The translations under genes were made by a program, and so were the position numbers. From Todiramphus chloris collaris (Eukaryota > Chordata > Aves > Coraciiformes > Alcedinidae), in contig JANVCC010000130.1 in the NCBI GenBank assembly GCA_025345505.1, forward strand, positions 11,657,710 through 11,721,709: a DNA stretch of 64,000 nt. Reading direction: 5' to 3'. Shown here piece after piece: positions 36,696 through 50,315 of the stretch. The stretch's first letter is position 1; every line of letters begins with the position of its first letter. Below the pieces are notes generated by a model. It searched no databases, was not told the DNA's origin, and saw only the letters and a list, made by a program, of their open reading frames with translations.

Positions 36696-36829
36696 GTGTT
36701 TGATGATTTCATCTTCATCTTCTTTGCCATGGAAATGGTCTTAAAGATGGTGGCCCTGGGGATCTTTGGCAAGAAGTGTTACCTTGGCGATACCTGGAAC
36801 CGCCTGGATTTCTTCATTGTCATGGCTGG
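36696..36829 (+). CDS. CACNA1I: Cav3-type calcium channel exon 3 (domain I, S2-S3)
   Basis: This 134-bp exon enters in phase 0 and ends after two bases of a Gly codon. The acceptor is tttgacag and the donor is gtaggt. It begins [20 protein letters not shown], the S2 helix with the acidic and basic residues typical of voltage sensors. The S2-S3 linker follows ([18 protein letters not shown]) and then the start of S3 (FFIVMAG). The reading frame joins exon 2 (KILQ) and exon 4 without a gap, in the order expected for Cav3 channels. [13 protein letters not shown] is closer to remembered Cav3.3 than to Cav3.1 (FIFAFFAVEMVVK). No stop or frameshift is seen. Confidence 0.96.
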
Positions 36830-39800
36830 GTAGGTTGATAGTTTCTGAGTTTGTTCTGGATTTGCTGGAGTCTTGTATAGAACAGAAATGATGTACCTAA
36901 GAGGACAGTGTTCAATCTCATGCTACTCCAGTGCATCTGCCAAAGTGGAATCAGACATGCTGGGGTTAGCGGTTTATGAAAGAAACAGTAAACAGGGTAG
37001 CCTATCTCCCCAGCTGATATACAGCCATGTATCTTCCACAACCTGTAGAAGATATTAATTTGTACCAGCTGAAGAGCTAGCCCAGAAACTTTTTGTTTAT
37101 TTTTAAAATATCTGAGTGGAAGAAGTGCAACCTTTAACAGAACCAAGATAACTTGTCTGTTTCCAGCACTAGTGTATGGAAGGTGGGAATGTAATTTTTG
37201 TTACTCTTGGGTTTTTTTTTGCTTTTGTATTGCACTGGCCTTGTCAACAGTGCTATTGGGACAAGTTGACATTTGAATGGTTTTTTTGCAACAAAGTTGC
37301 TATGGTGAATCTCTAATTTCCTCTCTGCTTGTATGAAGTGGAAAGCCTGACAGGATTTGCCTGCAGCATCACAGCAAAATGTCCATCTCTGACACCAGTG
37401 GGCATGTCCTATATTTTGGAATTTGTCCATTTTCAATTAGATTGCCTTGTGGTATAGTAAAAAATAATTTTAAAAAATCATAAATATGTAATATGACTGT
37501 TCTCAGAGCAAACAAGTGAATGTCTTTTCAGAGAGAAACCCCCACTTTCCTCTTCGTCCTAGCACGAAATTACCCATGTTTGCTGTCACCTGGAAGTGCG
37601 TGTATTACTAACTGAGCCAGCCGTGAGTTCAAGCTCACTTTGCAGAGTTTTCCCCTGTGGTGCAGAGCAGCACTGTCTTTATATTTGCTTTTGACCCAGT
37701 TCTTCTATAGCAAGACATGAAAGGAGTGTGTAATTGTTTGCTTCTGGAGGGAGTGGAGATTTTTCAAACTCAGTTCTGTTGTAGAAGTTTTTGAAATGTG
37801 ATTTTTGGCCAGCTTGTACATGAAAGGAGGACTGGCAGATGAAAGCTGTAGCTTTTTCTGAATTAACACAACATGCATGAGATGGGAAGACCTTTTTTGT
37901 GGCTGAGCCTGCTGCGATTAGCATCTCATTTAAGATGGCCCAATGTGGGTACTGTGAGTTCATTAGAAAAGACTAAGTTAAAGCACCTGATACATGGTGG
38001 TGAGAAAAACCAGATCATAGTATGTTCTAGACTGAGCTCCTTGTGGCAAAATCATTGGTCACTGGATGCAGGGAAGGTGACACCCTACCACAGCAGCCTT
38101 TGAGCAGGAAAGGGAAGAACAGATGTGTTTGAAAGGGGAACCCTGGAAATTACAGTGCCTCTTTGTATGGGTGATGTGCTGTGGTATTCTGCGAGGAAGG
38201 CTCTGCTCCAGGTGATGACTGGTGTCTGGGGTAAAAGGCTTATGAACTGGGGGTTTCACTCTGCCTGGTGTCCCTGCAAGGATGGTATGTGAATGGTGCT
38301 ATCTGGAGAGAGGATGAAGTCAGTGGGGCAATGATAAATGAAAGGGGGTGAGCTCAACTACTTACTCCATGCAGGAAGCAAGTGAAATCTATGCTACCTT
38401 GATGAGAAGGCAATAAGCCTCATTTATATCATGTTTCCTTCTGTCACTGCTGCTTGCAGAAATTTGAGGAGAGTGTCTTTTGTGCATCTGATACCAGTAC
38501 TACACAAAAAGCTCATATCTTAATGCCTTTCAATACCAAGGAGACTTAGATTCAACTCCTTAGATACAAAATAATCAGTGTGGAGGATTTTTCATTTCAG
38601 GTCCAAAACTGAAAAAAAATTTCTTTCCCGATTTTTGTACAACCATCCTCATGAGGTGTCAGGCTAAAATGATAGTAATCTCATTAGAATATCTGATCTC
38701 AAAAGACTTCTAAAGAAAGATTTTTCCATTTAGTTATATAGAATTAATTAATACATAATGTATTTTGAGTTATAAAAGCTTGTGGTTATTAATTCATTAT
38801 TCTTTGAAATTCATTAAAATTGTCTGCACTGTTTAAATCAAATTCAAGGCTCAAACTTGCTCTTACATACAGATTGTAGGCTTTTATTTAACCTCTAATT
38901 TAGCCCAAGCTTTTTTTGATTTGACCAACACCTGGATCATGGCTTCAGCTTATTCTGGGTCCAGATGCTGCCTTAGCCTTTTGATTAAGAGAAGACATCC
39001 TGCATTAGGTTATGCTAGTGAGTTAGATCCTGATCAGAGGCTAATCAGTTTCCCTAAAGGCCTTCTCCTTTTCATGAATCTGGACTCTCATTGCCTGCAA
39101 AGGAGGTCATAAATTTGACTCTCAAGAAAATGTCTATGATATCGGGAAGTAGTGCACTGCCTAGAAGAGCAGCTTCTCTTGGTTTCCATAATAAGGACAG
39201 CACTTCCCAGCCCCAGATAAACACCAATGAGCCAGCAAAGGTTGGAAGAACAAACTGTAGCATGGAAAAGCAGGCAAGGGACAGTTCTGTCAGGCATTCC
39301 TGGGCAGCAAGATATCTCCATCTGGATAGCTGCATGACAGCATGTTGTATCAAAGAGCATAATGAATATTTGCTGCTATTGCCCCAGACAGTGTTTTGGT
39401 TACATAAACCATGTATTCAGACATTCATTTCTCCTCACTTCCTTGGAAAGCCAGAAGCTATAGTTTTAGTTAGCTGAATTCCCTCATGTGCCCCTGCCCT
39501 GCTTGCCCCTGTTCCCCACGCAACCCAGAAGCTCAAGAAGGAAGACTCCATTGTCACTAAAAATGTTCAGTTTCCATGGTGATAGAAGCTGACATCACCA
39601 GAAATTTCTCCCCTCTCACACACTCCTCCCCCAACTACCTTCAACATGCTTTTGGTTTTTTTTCTAACCCTTTCTAAAGAACAGTCCTAAGTCAACACTT
39701 ATTCTTCATTGTTCCCTTCAGAGCTCCTAAAACCAAGTGAGGTAATTTGGGTTGGAGAATGCTGACCTCTGTGCACAGAAGCAACCAGGGCTGCAGATTC

Positions 39801-40879
39801 AGCTTGCCAATGCTTCAGTTCCCAACTGCTTGCTGGCAACAGGAGGTTGCAGGTTCCCAGACGTTTCAAGCAAACTGTGCTCATCACCATCTGTCCTGGT
39901 GGGAGTCCCTCTTTCTCTGTGTTTGTGATTAGGTCTTGTCTGTCGTCATTTGTTTCCCACAGTGATGGGTGCATTTGGAGAGCTTGATCTGAGGCATCTT
40001 CAGAGGGTAGCTTCCTAAAGTTCAGAGCCTACTATGTTTTGAAAGCTGAAATAATGCAAACACTAATCATATTAGAAATGTCAGCCAGTGTCTACACAAG
40101 CATGAATTTAGGAGAAGAGTCACTTATTTCTGGGCTAGCAATGATAAACTTTTTAAGCCAGGCAGTTCTCTAGTAAAAAAAAAAAAAGAGAGAGAGAGAG
40201 CAATTTGTCCTGCTTGCTCTGTTGAGGCAGTTGTGTTCTTGTGCAATTGGAGATGATGCCACTGTCCCTCTGGGTGGGTCCTTGTGTAAGGAGTGAATTC
40301 ATGCAACCTGCCCAGCCTTGGGGGCGTTAATTCCACTGAGGGAGTGTTTTTTCTGCCTCTCTTGAGCCAAGTGCTGTAATTAACAATCTGTGGATGGAAT
40401 GATGCCTGTCTCTGCCCATTTCAGCATCCCCACGTGTTCTAGCATACATTTTACTTGTGTAAATACATAGGTAGGTCAAGAGAGAGGAGGTTTCACTATG
40501 TGGCTCAGGGGATGATTGTGACTACAAGCGTGTGCCCAAAATAAATCCTAAATCTTTCCTTAACTACTTGCTTCTTGGAGTCCAATGGCTGAGGAGGGGC
40601 TTGTCTGTCTTTCAGAGAATGCCTTGTCTTTGCCTCTCTCTGTTATCACACTGGATCTTGCCATACAGATCTCACAAACTGTGGTGAAATCCTATCCTGA
40701 CCTTGCCTTTAATGAGAGAGATGGCATGACTTGTGTATTTTGGTATTTTGAGATATACTTCCAGTGTTTATTAACAGCTTTTGAAAGTGCTGGACTTCAG
40801 AATAAGACATGGTACTCTGTGTAGCTGCTTCAGTCCCTTCAGTGGTAATACTGTCTCTCTATTCCAGACTGAAATTTCC
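36830..40879. other. Start of intron 3, nothing recognised
   Basis: Mostly unique sequence. An A-run followed by (GA)n lies at 40175-40200, and an X-box-like GTTTCCATGGTGAT at 39570-39583. Confidence 0.5.
39570..39583. promoter_or_regulatory. RFX X-box-like motif
   Basis: GTTTCCATGGTGAT is close to the X-box consensus GTTRCCATGGYAAC. It is a single motif without further support. Confidence 0.25.
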
Positions 40880-41356
40880 TAGTTCCTTGTAGTGGGTCTG
40901 TCTGAGCTGCTTTTCCCCATCCAGCCCTCATGCTGCAGCACTGGGAGCTGGAGGGTGTTGATAACACACCCGTGTTATGACTGCCAGTGCTCACACAGCA
41001 CCAGAGGCTGGGGGGGCAAGATGGGGGAGGGAATACAGCTGACCTGAGCTGACCAGTGGGATATTCCATACCATGTGATGTCAGCTCAACTATAAAGGGA
41101 GAGGGCAGGAGGAGGATGGGGGGGCATTCTGCTTTGTCCTCCAAGCGGCTGCTACGTGTCCTGGAGCCCTGCTTCCTGGAATCGGCCTGACATCCCTTGT
41201 GGACGGGAAGTAGAGAATAACATCTTATCTATCATAACCCCCACCCCTTTGCTTTGCGTCTTATTCTCTCCCTGCATGCCGTGCTGAAGGGGGTTGGGGG
41301 GAGTGATAGAAGGGCTTGGTGGGCACCTGGTGCTGTGCCAAGGTCAACCCACCACA
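40880..41356 (+). mobile_element. Avian ERV solo LTR in sense orientation
   Basis: The core gagctgaccagtgggatatt, the CRE-like gtgatgtcag and TATAAAG at 41091-41097 match the promoter of the same broad LTR class as the copies at 6364 and 32497, here on the + strand. The 3' end aggtcaacccaccaca mirrors the usual GGGTTAAACCACGACA terminus. The left boundary is uncertain because the 5' part is diverged or truncated. Confidence 0.75.
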
Positions 41357-41929
41357 TTCCTACAGACAAACATTGCTTTAGCCCATCAAATCAATCACAA
41401 CACCTTTCTACCAATTCATCTATCAGTTCATTCAACTGCTTTCTCCATTGGCTCCAACCTTAGTTGGCTGGGATTTTTTTTCTTTCCATTTCCTCTTCTG
41501 AAGACAGAAAATCCCTTCCTATTAGCCAGAACGGCAAAATTCGTTCCCAGAAACTCCAGTTTACACTGGAGTACATATTATTTGCATTTCCAAAACAGTT
41601 CATACTGTTCTATATCACTGACTTGTCCTCTTCATTTCTTTTCTGTTCTCCAAAAATATGCTTCAACTGCAAAATCCATCAGTTATTTTTATTTTAATTT
41701 TTCTGCCAGGTTGTGATAAATAAATAAAGAACAGAGCAGCAAGAATTGTGCATTACAGAAGTACATCTGCTCACGAATGAGTCCCCATTTACCGTTACAT
41801 GTGAGGTTTATTACTTAGCCAGTTTTTCTCATAGATAATGTATGTCATGATGCTTTCATATCATTCCAGCTATATGAACATAATTACTTGTGTGAATGAG
41901 ACTTATAATCTCATAAGAAATTGTAGCAC

Positions 41930-42680
41930 ATTAGTTTGATGATGTCTATTTTTCCTTAAACCTGTGTTGATTATAGTTAATTTTATTATCCACCTTTTAA
42001 TTCGTAATCTATCAAAGCTTCATACTGGTGATTTCATTGCTGTACTGTGGTCAGCATCAGTCCAGTCAGCCTACTGAGATCATTGTGTTTCTAAAGTATT
42101 GTCAGAACATGAGAATTACTTTCACCCTTGGAGGCTTTCCTAGTTTTCTGAGACTAATCAAAAATCATCAATACTGGTCCACATCTTTTCTGTCCATCTC
42201 TTTTAAAACTCTTGGATATAAATTGCCCAGGCCTACTTATCTTAGAATATTCCTATATTGACAGACACAGCCTAAATATACTTGATCACAGTTGGAGCTA
42301 AAACTAGCTCATTATCATCTATAGTATATATACACCATCTGACCTTCCCCATAGAACTTTTTTTTTCTATTTGATGTTTTCTGCCTTTTTACACTGTTCA
42401 TGAGAATTCTGTTTTCTTGTCCCAGTGGTTAACCTGTACCACTTTGTGCTTGTTCACTTTTCTTACAAATTTTCTACAATTTCCATCTCTCAATTTATAT
42501 TCATTGGTATCAGCTTCCCCTCCCTTGGTATTATATTGCTGCTTTTACTTTCACTTATGTTGAACCATCTTTTTAGCTGTTTACCTTTATTGTCTCTATT
42601 GAAGTTTCTTGTATACCTGATAAATATTCCTAAACACCACTTGACTGTCATCCACAGTTCATGAATTAGTCTTCATCCTG
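41930..42680 (-). mobile_element. Possible ancient CR1-like LINE remnant
   Basis: The + text reads like the complement of an old LINE RT region: cctgtgttgattatagttaa, cagtcagcctactgagatca and ggatataaattgcccaggcc correspond to common complementary phrases in CR1 RT. The sequence is very diverged, so the boundaries are guesses. Confidence 0.38.
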
Positions 42681-43107
42681 ACCAGTTTGATGAGTAACTG
42701 TTTCTGTGTGGTTTTGACTTCATGAATACGGCCTCTCTAATCCACCAATTATATTTAATACTGTTGATGACCTTACTTGATCTGAACATAACACCTAATC
42801 AAGTAGTCCTAGCTTTAAGTTCTGTGATTAAAATAAACCAAACAAAAGCACAAAATGAAAAAGCACTTAACAGACAATCTTTGTACTTTCCATCCTTAAA
42901 TGCAATTTTCTTTGCATTGTAAGGCACAGCATTGTAAACGCTGGGAAATTGCAAGGAGATTTAAATGTCCCCAACATGCTGCCCAAATTCAACTCATGCA
43001 GATGGCTAAGGGGAGAGTTTTTCTCCTATGAATTACAGACCCATACCAAGAGAACTAGTCAGACAGTTTTCCAGTGTAATCTGGACATAATAAATAACAT
43101 TCATAAG

Positions 43108-43830
43108 ATTGCAGATAATTCAGGTTGGAAAGAAACTTGTGAGGTCCCTAGTCCAAGCTCCATGTTCAAAGGGTCAACCACAAACTCAAGTTGGGTTGCT
43201 CAGAGTTTTCCAGTCAAGTCTGGAAAGTCACCACAGATGGAGACTGCAACACCTCTCTGTGCCCCAGCTCCACTGCTGATTTATCTCTGTAACTTGACTG
43301 AACCTCCCCTTCCCTGCTTGGATTTATGTGCATTGTGTCTTGTTCTGACATGCACCACTCTGAAGAGCTTGGCTCCATCTCCTTACTGACCTCCTTGTTG
43401 GCTACCAAGGAGCTGATGTTAGGTCCCTCCAAAATCATCATCTCTCCAGACTGAACAAGCCTCCAGCCTCTCCTCACTGGGTAAGTGCTCCAGTCCCTGA
43501 GCATCTTGGTGACCCTCCACTGAACTTGATCCAGTTCATAAACATCTTTCTTTTACTGGGGCCCCCAAAACTGAATGTGCTATTCTAGATGTGGTCTGTC
43601 AAGTGCAGACCTTCCCTCATCTACTGGCTGCACTCCTGTTAGTGCTGACTGGTATGCCATCAGCCTTCTGTGTATGGACCTTGTGTTGCTTACTGTCCCT
43701 CAGGACCCACAGGTCTATTTCAGCAGAGACACTACCATGAGACCTTAGGTAGCAGGTCAGTCCAGCACAGCTGCAGGACCTAACATTTGTCAGATGAATT
43801 TCATGAGGCCTATGTCAGCCCATTTCTCTA
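43108..43830 (-). mobile_element. Old CR1 LINE fragment
   Basis: The left end aattcaggttggaaagaaac with gtgaggtccctagtccaagc is the complement of a CR1 3' UTR. Further right, ctctccagactgaacaagcc, ggtgaccctccactgaac and cccccaaaactgaatgtgct are the complement of the ORF2 C-terminus. Many substitutions and small deletions indicate an old copy. Confidence 0.85.
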
Positions 43831-46279
43831 ACCAGGAAGAATTTTCTACTTTATATGGCAGAAGATTAATTCTTAAATAATCATTTCCAAATTGTCTCTG
43901 ATTCTGTACTAGAAAATGCTTTTTATGACAGTGTGCTACTCCCCCTGCAACCCCCTCCTTTCTGTCCACTTGAGCCTCCCTATCTAGGTTAAAATCCTTG
44001 ATTTTAATATTCCTTTCATGCAGATCTTCCCACCAGGCTTTCTTAATGTCATTTAGGCTATTTATGCTCGTAAAATGAACAATTCCTATTGTCTTTATTA
44101 CCCAGACCCCTAGCACTGCTATATAGATGATACTGTTTTTCTCTTTACAGCATTTAGTGCCTTGATTAGTTTTATTCATGACATGGAGGTCCTGTAAGAA
44201 TTAACTTTATTCCTAATTTCATCACTTTCCCCTTTGGTCTTTCATTTAACAGTCTGCTGACTTGTCTATCTCGCATGTTCCCTAAAAACTAATTCTTCTA
44301 ATGAAGTATTGGTTAATATTTCTGTTTCTCCAGAGGTAGCCCAGTGTTTTGCAAACCCTACGCTGGCCGAACCAGCAGTTCATTACCAGATTCCTCCACT
44401 ATTACCTTTGCCTATTGGCCAGGATGGGCCACCAAGGAGCTCAGCTGAATATTTCTTGTCTTTGGAAATTGTCTATGATCTGTGGCATATCATGATAAGA
44501 AAAAAAATATTTTCAAAACACATCATCATGAGTAAATACTTTCCTGGAAATGTGAAAACCTTACTAAGTTTGCTTTTTAAAATCTCATTTCAATTATAGT
44601 ATGCCAGCACAGCTGTCCTGATATCTTCATTTCTTTTCCAAAGCATCCTTTCCTTTCTAAGTAGTTATGCAGCCTTTGGAGACAGTTTTCTAGCATCTTT
44701 GTACAGCTGGAGATCCCTTCTCAGGCATGCCTGATAGACCTTAGACTGAGCAGAACATTTCTCCTGGCTCCCCGTGCCTTTTGGCTAGTTGCTTCTTCAG
44801 GAGTGCTTTACACAGCTTCCACACTGGGAGACTGGAAAGTATTTCTCTCTATTCACTGATATCATCATTATTATTATTATCTTCTCTTTCTGATAGTTAT
44901 CTACTACCCTTGATCTCTGCTTCCCCTAATTCCTTAGATACTTTCTTCCATAAACCTACTGTGATGCTGCTTCCTGATTCCATCTAAGCTCTTTTCAAAC
45001 CTGTGCAGCATCAGTGCGAGTACCTCTGAAGACTGACTCTCTCATTACTGAGAAGTCACCGGTTTATACTTACGGCCCCAAGTGAATCCCTCTGCATTTC
45101 AACCCAAGAAAGAGGGCTGAAAGCGTTCTGAAGGATGAGAGGTACCAGCCCCCCAGCGTCAATCACCCACCTGTTCAAAACACCTGAAACAAAATTGGCA
45201 CCGCACAGTGCCCTTCCATGCCCAGAAGATGCTGCTTAGCCTGTAACACACTGATTGGCCTTAATCTTGCAAGACGGAGAAGTGTGTTGCCAATCTTCTG
45301 CTTTCTCTTTGCTTTTAATTAACTGTGATCCTTCAGGGACCTGGGCAGAATTTGCATAGTTATGACTTCAAAATCTCAGACCATTAAGTGCTTATTAGTG
45401 GCAGTGTAAACAGCAGAATGCTCAGAAAATCCTAGTTAGATAACCTTTGATGCTAAATGGAAGTTTCTATAAAATCATGGCAAGTTAAAGAAAACTGTAA
45501 TAAATACAATAATTAGGTGTTTCAAGCAGTTATCAGATAAAGATGGAAACCAGCAAGCAGCAGGCTTAAATAGCATCTTAACCAAAGGCAGAAATATCAG
45601 AAGCACAGAGCTCCCCACCTAACATGCACTTACTTTTTCCTTTGTAATGATACTAATTATTTTATTTGCTTTCTCCTAGTAAAGATATCCATAGATGTAC
45701 AACATATTGAAATGAATCATACCAGAGAAGAATCAAAACAAGGAGGCAGTGGTACCCTGCCTGTGTTGTGTGTAGTTCTCAATTATTGCCTCTGATATTT
45801 TTTTTTGCCTCCCTAACAGCTAATTCCTTACCATGTAAATCTTAAGCTTTATTACAGAAAAAAAAAAAAAAAAGAAAAAGGGCAACACCATCAAAATGCA
45901 GATGCGTTTTTTTTATTTATTTTCTCTCTCTCTCTCTCTTTTTTTTTTTTAATTTCCTCTTTCTTTCCTCTGAGAAATTAAATACAGAGCTCAGAGCCTG
46001 TGTTCAGACTCCTGGATATCAAAAGTGGGTCCTCGTCACTCATCTACAGTCATCTGAGCTTGGCAAGTCCCTCTGGCTTTCTTATCACAGTGTGAAAACC
46101 TGCTTATGTCTTTCCATATCATGTCTCTGAAACTATTAAACTCTGATGTTTTATCTGAGTACACATTTTGGAGAGAAATCTGAGTGTTCAAGGGTGTGAA
46201 ATAATCACATTCCAGGCAGCAAGGGAAAAGTCTTACAGGCTCTGGAAGCTTTCAGCAGCTTTTGCTTGAAGAGCAATTA

Positions 46280-46280
<1 letters not shown>

Positions 46281-46317
<37 letters not shown>
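46281..46317. repeat. Poly(A) tract, 37 bases
   Basis: Uninterrupted A37. No recognisable retrotransposon body lies immediately on its 5' side, so its origin is unclear; the exact length may be affected by sequencing. Confidence 0.9.
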
Positions 46318-46319
<2 letters not shown>

Positions 46320-49300
46320 ATATGGGAGGAGGGGGACAGTTGCAGGTTATTTTTTTTTAAGAATACTATGCATCATAGATCTGGATCTGACTCTGTGTAA
46401 TTAGTAATTGATCTATCACTCCCTGAAGAAATATCTCACTTTTTACTAACAGAATTATAGCCTCTTTAATTATTATTATTATTTATAAAGGGGAAAAAAG
46501 GATATAATTTTTACATTCCTTGTTTTACTAGCAGTGGATATTTTTTTTTCTTCTATCTTTCAGCTTTTATGTCAGCAGAGAGTTGTCTTTTTGCAGTATG
46601 ATGAGCTCTGACTTTAAAAAAGATAAGCAAGACTACTTACACTGTGGTTTGCAGAGCAATTTAGAGGCTTGCTGTGTAATGTCTGGCCACATCCCATATG
46701 ATGTTATTCCATCCTTTCTATGTCAGGTGTTGAAAGGAGTTCGGCTCATCTATTTAGGGTACATTTTGAAGTCTGGCCCTGAAGGCACCAAACTGTGCCA
46801 AATGTGTGCAAATGCCTGCATGGCTTGCTCTTCAACCTGACAGCAGGTTCAGTGCTAGGGGCTGCCTGGCAGCTCTATACCTTCTGTATCACAGAGCCAC
46901 CTATAGCAAAAGATCAGGCCTAAATAACCTGTCAGCCAGGAGCCAGAGCATCTACAAATACAAGACTGTTAAGGAGGAGTCCATAGATTACTACAGTCTT
47001 GTTGTGTTTGGGAGGCTGCATGTGCTTAGTGTGCCCTACGCTGTCTGAAGTCCCAGCCATTGCCAATGCACTGGTAAAGGTTGTGCCTTATTACAGCTGT
47101 GAGCAAGAGAGAGAAGTGTGGGTGTGGGCCATAACACAAATTCCTGAGCAGGTAAAAGGGAACACCTAGGAAGAGTCTTTAATTACTGCACTTTTTGGTG
47201 CAAGTAAGGCTTTGGCTCCACTACAGAGCAAAAGGACAGGCAAGGTGCAGAAATCTTAAAATGTAGGTCCCACCCAGGAGCCCTGCAGTCCTGGGGCTGG
47301 CAAGTAGCCTGTTTGTGCTGTGTGTTTTTTCTCTCCAGTGGTACATATGTGTCCTGTATTTGCAGACTTGGAGTGGAAGCAGTAGTCCTCCTTTCTTGCC
47401 CAGCATCTGGGCAGGCCTTGTCAAAATCTCCTGGCTCTGCTTCTGTCATCTCCAACTGGGTTTGCAAGAGATTGGATTCATCCCTTACAAGTGCCTGCCA
47501 GCTTACAGGTCTCCTAGTGTACAAGCCAGAGCATGTCCAGCCTTCACAAGGGCTGACATGAAGTGTCTTGAATGCCACACATTTCCCACACTCTATCTGT
47601 TCAACTGTGTGCTATTTTTCCTGCCTCCTTGCTGCTGATCCAATGCTGATGGCCCCCACTATCCAGGCAATTGTGGGCACCAGTAAAAGGATTTTACTGC
47701 CTGCCCTCCCTGTTTTGCACACTACAGATTTAGCGAATAGAGCCCCTGGAGGAGCCTGGACAGCCTTGTTCTCCATGTCCCTTACTCACTGTTACATCTC
47801 TGGCCACAGAGGGTGAGGACTGGGTGGATCTCAAAAAACACATGATTTTTAATTTCCTTTCATCAGAAGAGCTCATTCATATATGAAGGGCTATACAGGA
47901 CCATTGGAGTATGTTATATAGTGAGAAGACCAGTTTTACTCCTTCTTTGTGTTGGAGTCTCAGTCTTTGAAGCCAGAGGAGAGGCAGTGAGGCTTTCCTG
48001 TCATCCTGTTGTGTAATACAGAGGTGGGACTATTTAGGGGTAAATCAATCTCCCACCATGACCCCAAAAATTCATGGTGGGAGATTTGAGCTTTGGGATG
48101 GCTCACACATGGGTCACATATCAAGGGGATGGACACTTTGGTAAATGGAGAGATGTCAGCTCTAACTTTTGGTGCCAATATCTGAATTAAAAATTCAGAC
48201 AGGGAAAACTGTCAAACTTAGTCCGATATTTTCCCTGTGACTCCTATGTTTTGAATCTTTGAAGTGGTAGAAATTTCACTTTGTGGAATTTGATGGCCAA
48301 ATCAAGGAGCCGAGGACAGAAAGACATTCTTGTACATAGAAAACATTGGTTAGATCACATCTAGTCATGATATAGATTCATGTCAGGCTTAGACACTTGA
48401 TGTAGCTGAGAAGCTGCAGGAATTCAGAGTGGAGAGCAACCAAACAATCTTCTGACTTGGTCAATCCAGGTGCTTGTAGATGCAAAAGCAAATAATAGTC
48501 CACAGACAGAATATGCTTCAGTTTGCACTGAGACTGAAATTACAGCTGGGATGCCATAGACACAAAGTTTCTGGCTTCAGTGCCAAACACAAATTTATTT
48601 GACAAAGAAATATGAATTGATTAGACTGCAGTTAATTAGATTTCAATTAAAAACCCCTATCAGAGAAGGGGAATTAGGAACTTGACAAAAGTATACTGGC
48701 TTTGTGTCATAAGAAGAATACTGCCTCAGTATTTTTCACAAAAGCTTCCAGAATAAATATTATTTTTTGGCTGATGATTTTCATTAAATGCAAGTTCAGG
48801 AGCCAAGATTAGGAAAGCTAAAAAGTATTTAATAAAAGTATAAGGAGATGTAAATATGGAGAGGTAAATGATAACATTTGAACTGTTTTGATCATGGATT
48901 TCACAAAATGTAATTAGGAGGAAGATGCCAACCAGGCACTGCATAAGTGCATTAAATTACAAGTACAGCAAGATAAAGCCTGAATGTTCTGAACTTCCTA
49001 CATGGTTTTCGTATTCTCACCATGTCTATTTTAAATAGTCTGAGTTTTTATTACTTCATCCTGCTGGTCAGTCTGCTCTCCTGTGCCAGGCACAGAGCCA
49101 CACTGGCTGTGCATTTCTGCTGTTGGGCAATGAGCATCACTCCTCTCTCTTGAGTTTCATTGCTGCTGGAGAAGTGGGGAGTGCCAAGGCAGATCCAAGC
49201 CCACTCTTGAGCTCGTTGGTACAGAAGAGCAAAAGAAGTGCCAAACTGTAGCTGATGAAGCTATTCTGTTGTTGAGATCTCATGAATAGCAAATGTTTTC

Positions 49301-50299
49301 GATGATGGTGGTTTCCATGCCCCCTTGTGCTCACTTTCTGCTCCAGTGGCTTGGCAGGGGATGGAGGTACACCAGACCAGGTAGTTTCTGGGCAGGGTCA
49401 ATGTGCTAACAAATTGCTCACTTTCTCCCCATACTAATTTGGTCTTGTCTCTGTTAAACTCAAGGTGTCTTGCGTGTTCAGCTGAGCAGACTTGCTTGGG
49501 CATAAGCTAATGTTTATCATCAAGGCAGAGACTAAGTTGGAGAAGGAAGCACAAAGATCATCAGTAGGGAGAAGGACAAAAGTAATGAAGAGGAAGATGG
49601 AAGAAGAAAGAAAGGATTGGGAAGGGAATGGAAGGATATGAGACAAAGTGGAAAAAGATGGAAGTGGAAGGAAAGTCAAGAGGCAAATGGAAAAAATGAA
49701 AGTTAAGGAGGAAGATTCAAGTCAGATGTGGAAATGTTGCACACAGGCATGAGTCAGAGGGATGTAAAGAACAAGAAGGGTTAGGGAGGAGGCGGGATAC
49801 CTTGAGAAAGGGGGAGGGAGTCAGAGCTCAAGAGGAGAGGTGTTCCCTGCCAAGCATACACCCTGCTTCTGCACAATGAAATCCATGTATGTAGCTGGTG
49901 CCTCATCCTATTTCCCACCCTGTCAGCATTCCCACCAAGAATCAACCTTGAGCTGTATGGTGTGGAGATGGTGGTGCATCAATCCCCTCTCCTTCCAGAA
50001 GAGTTCCATGCGTCAAGTTTGAAGAAGACAATCTCTAGCAAGGGAAAAAGAAAAAGTATTACTGTATAAATTCAATTATCTTAACAGCTCAGTGCTCAAA
50101 TTCTATCACAGATCGGGAACTTCTCTCTGATTTAACACAGTTCCAGCCTCCTAACCTGCACCTGCACTCACCGACCCATGCCAGAGGCTGAAAAATACTT
50201 TCGTGGTACCAGAAATGAGCTGCCATTTCCCTTGAGATGCATTTCCCTTGCCTTGTCATGATAAGGGGATAGGAAAACTTACAAAGAGCACAGGCACTT

Positions 50300-50315
50300 C
50301 CCCCCCCCCCCCCCC
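50300..50315. repeat. Poly(C) tract, 16 bases
   Basis: Uninterrupted C16, giving a G-run on the minus strand. Length is error-prone in sequencing. Confidence 0.9.
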
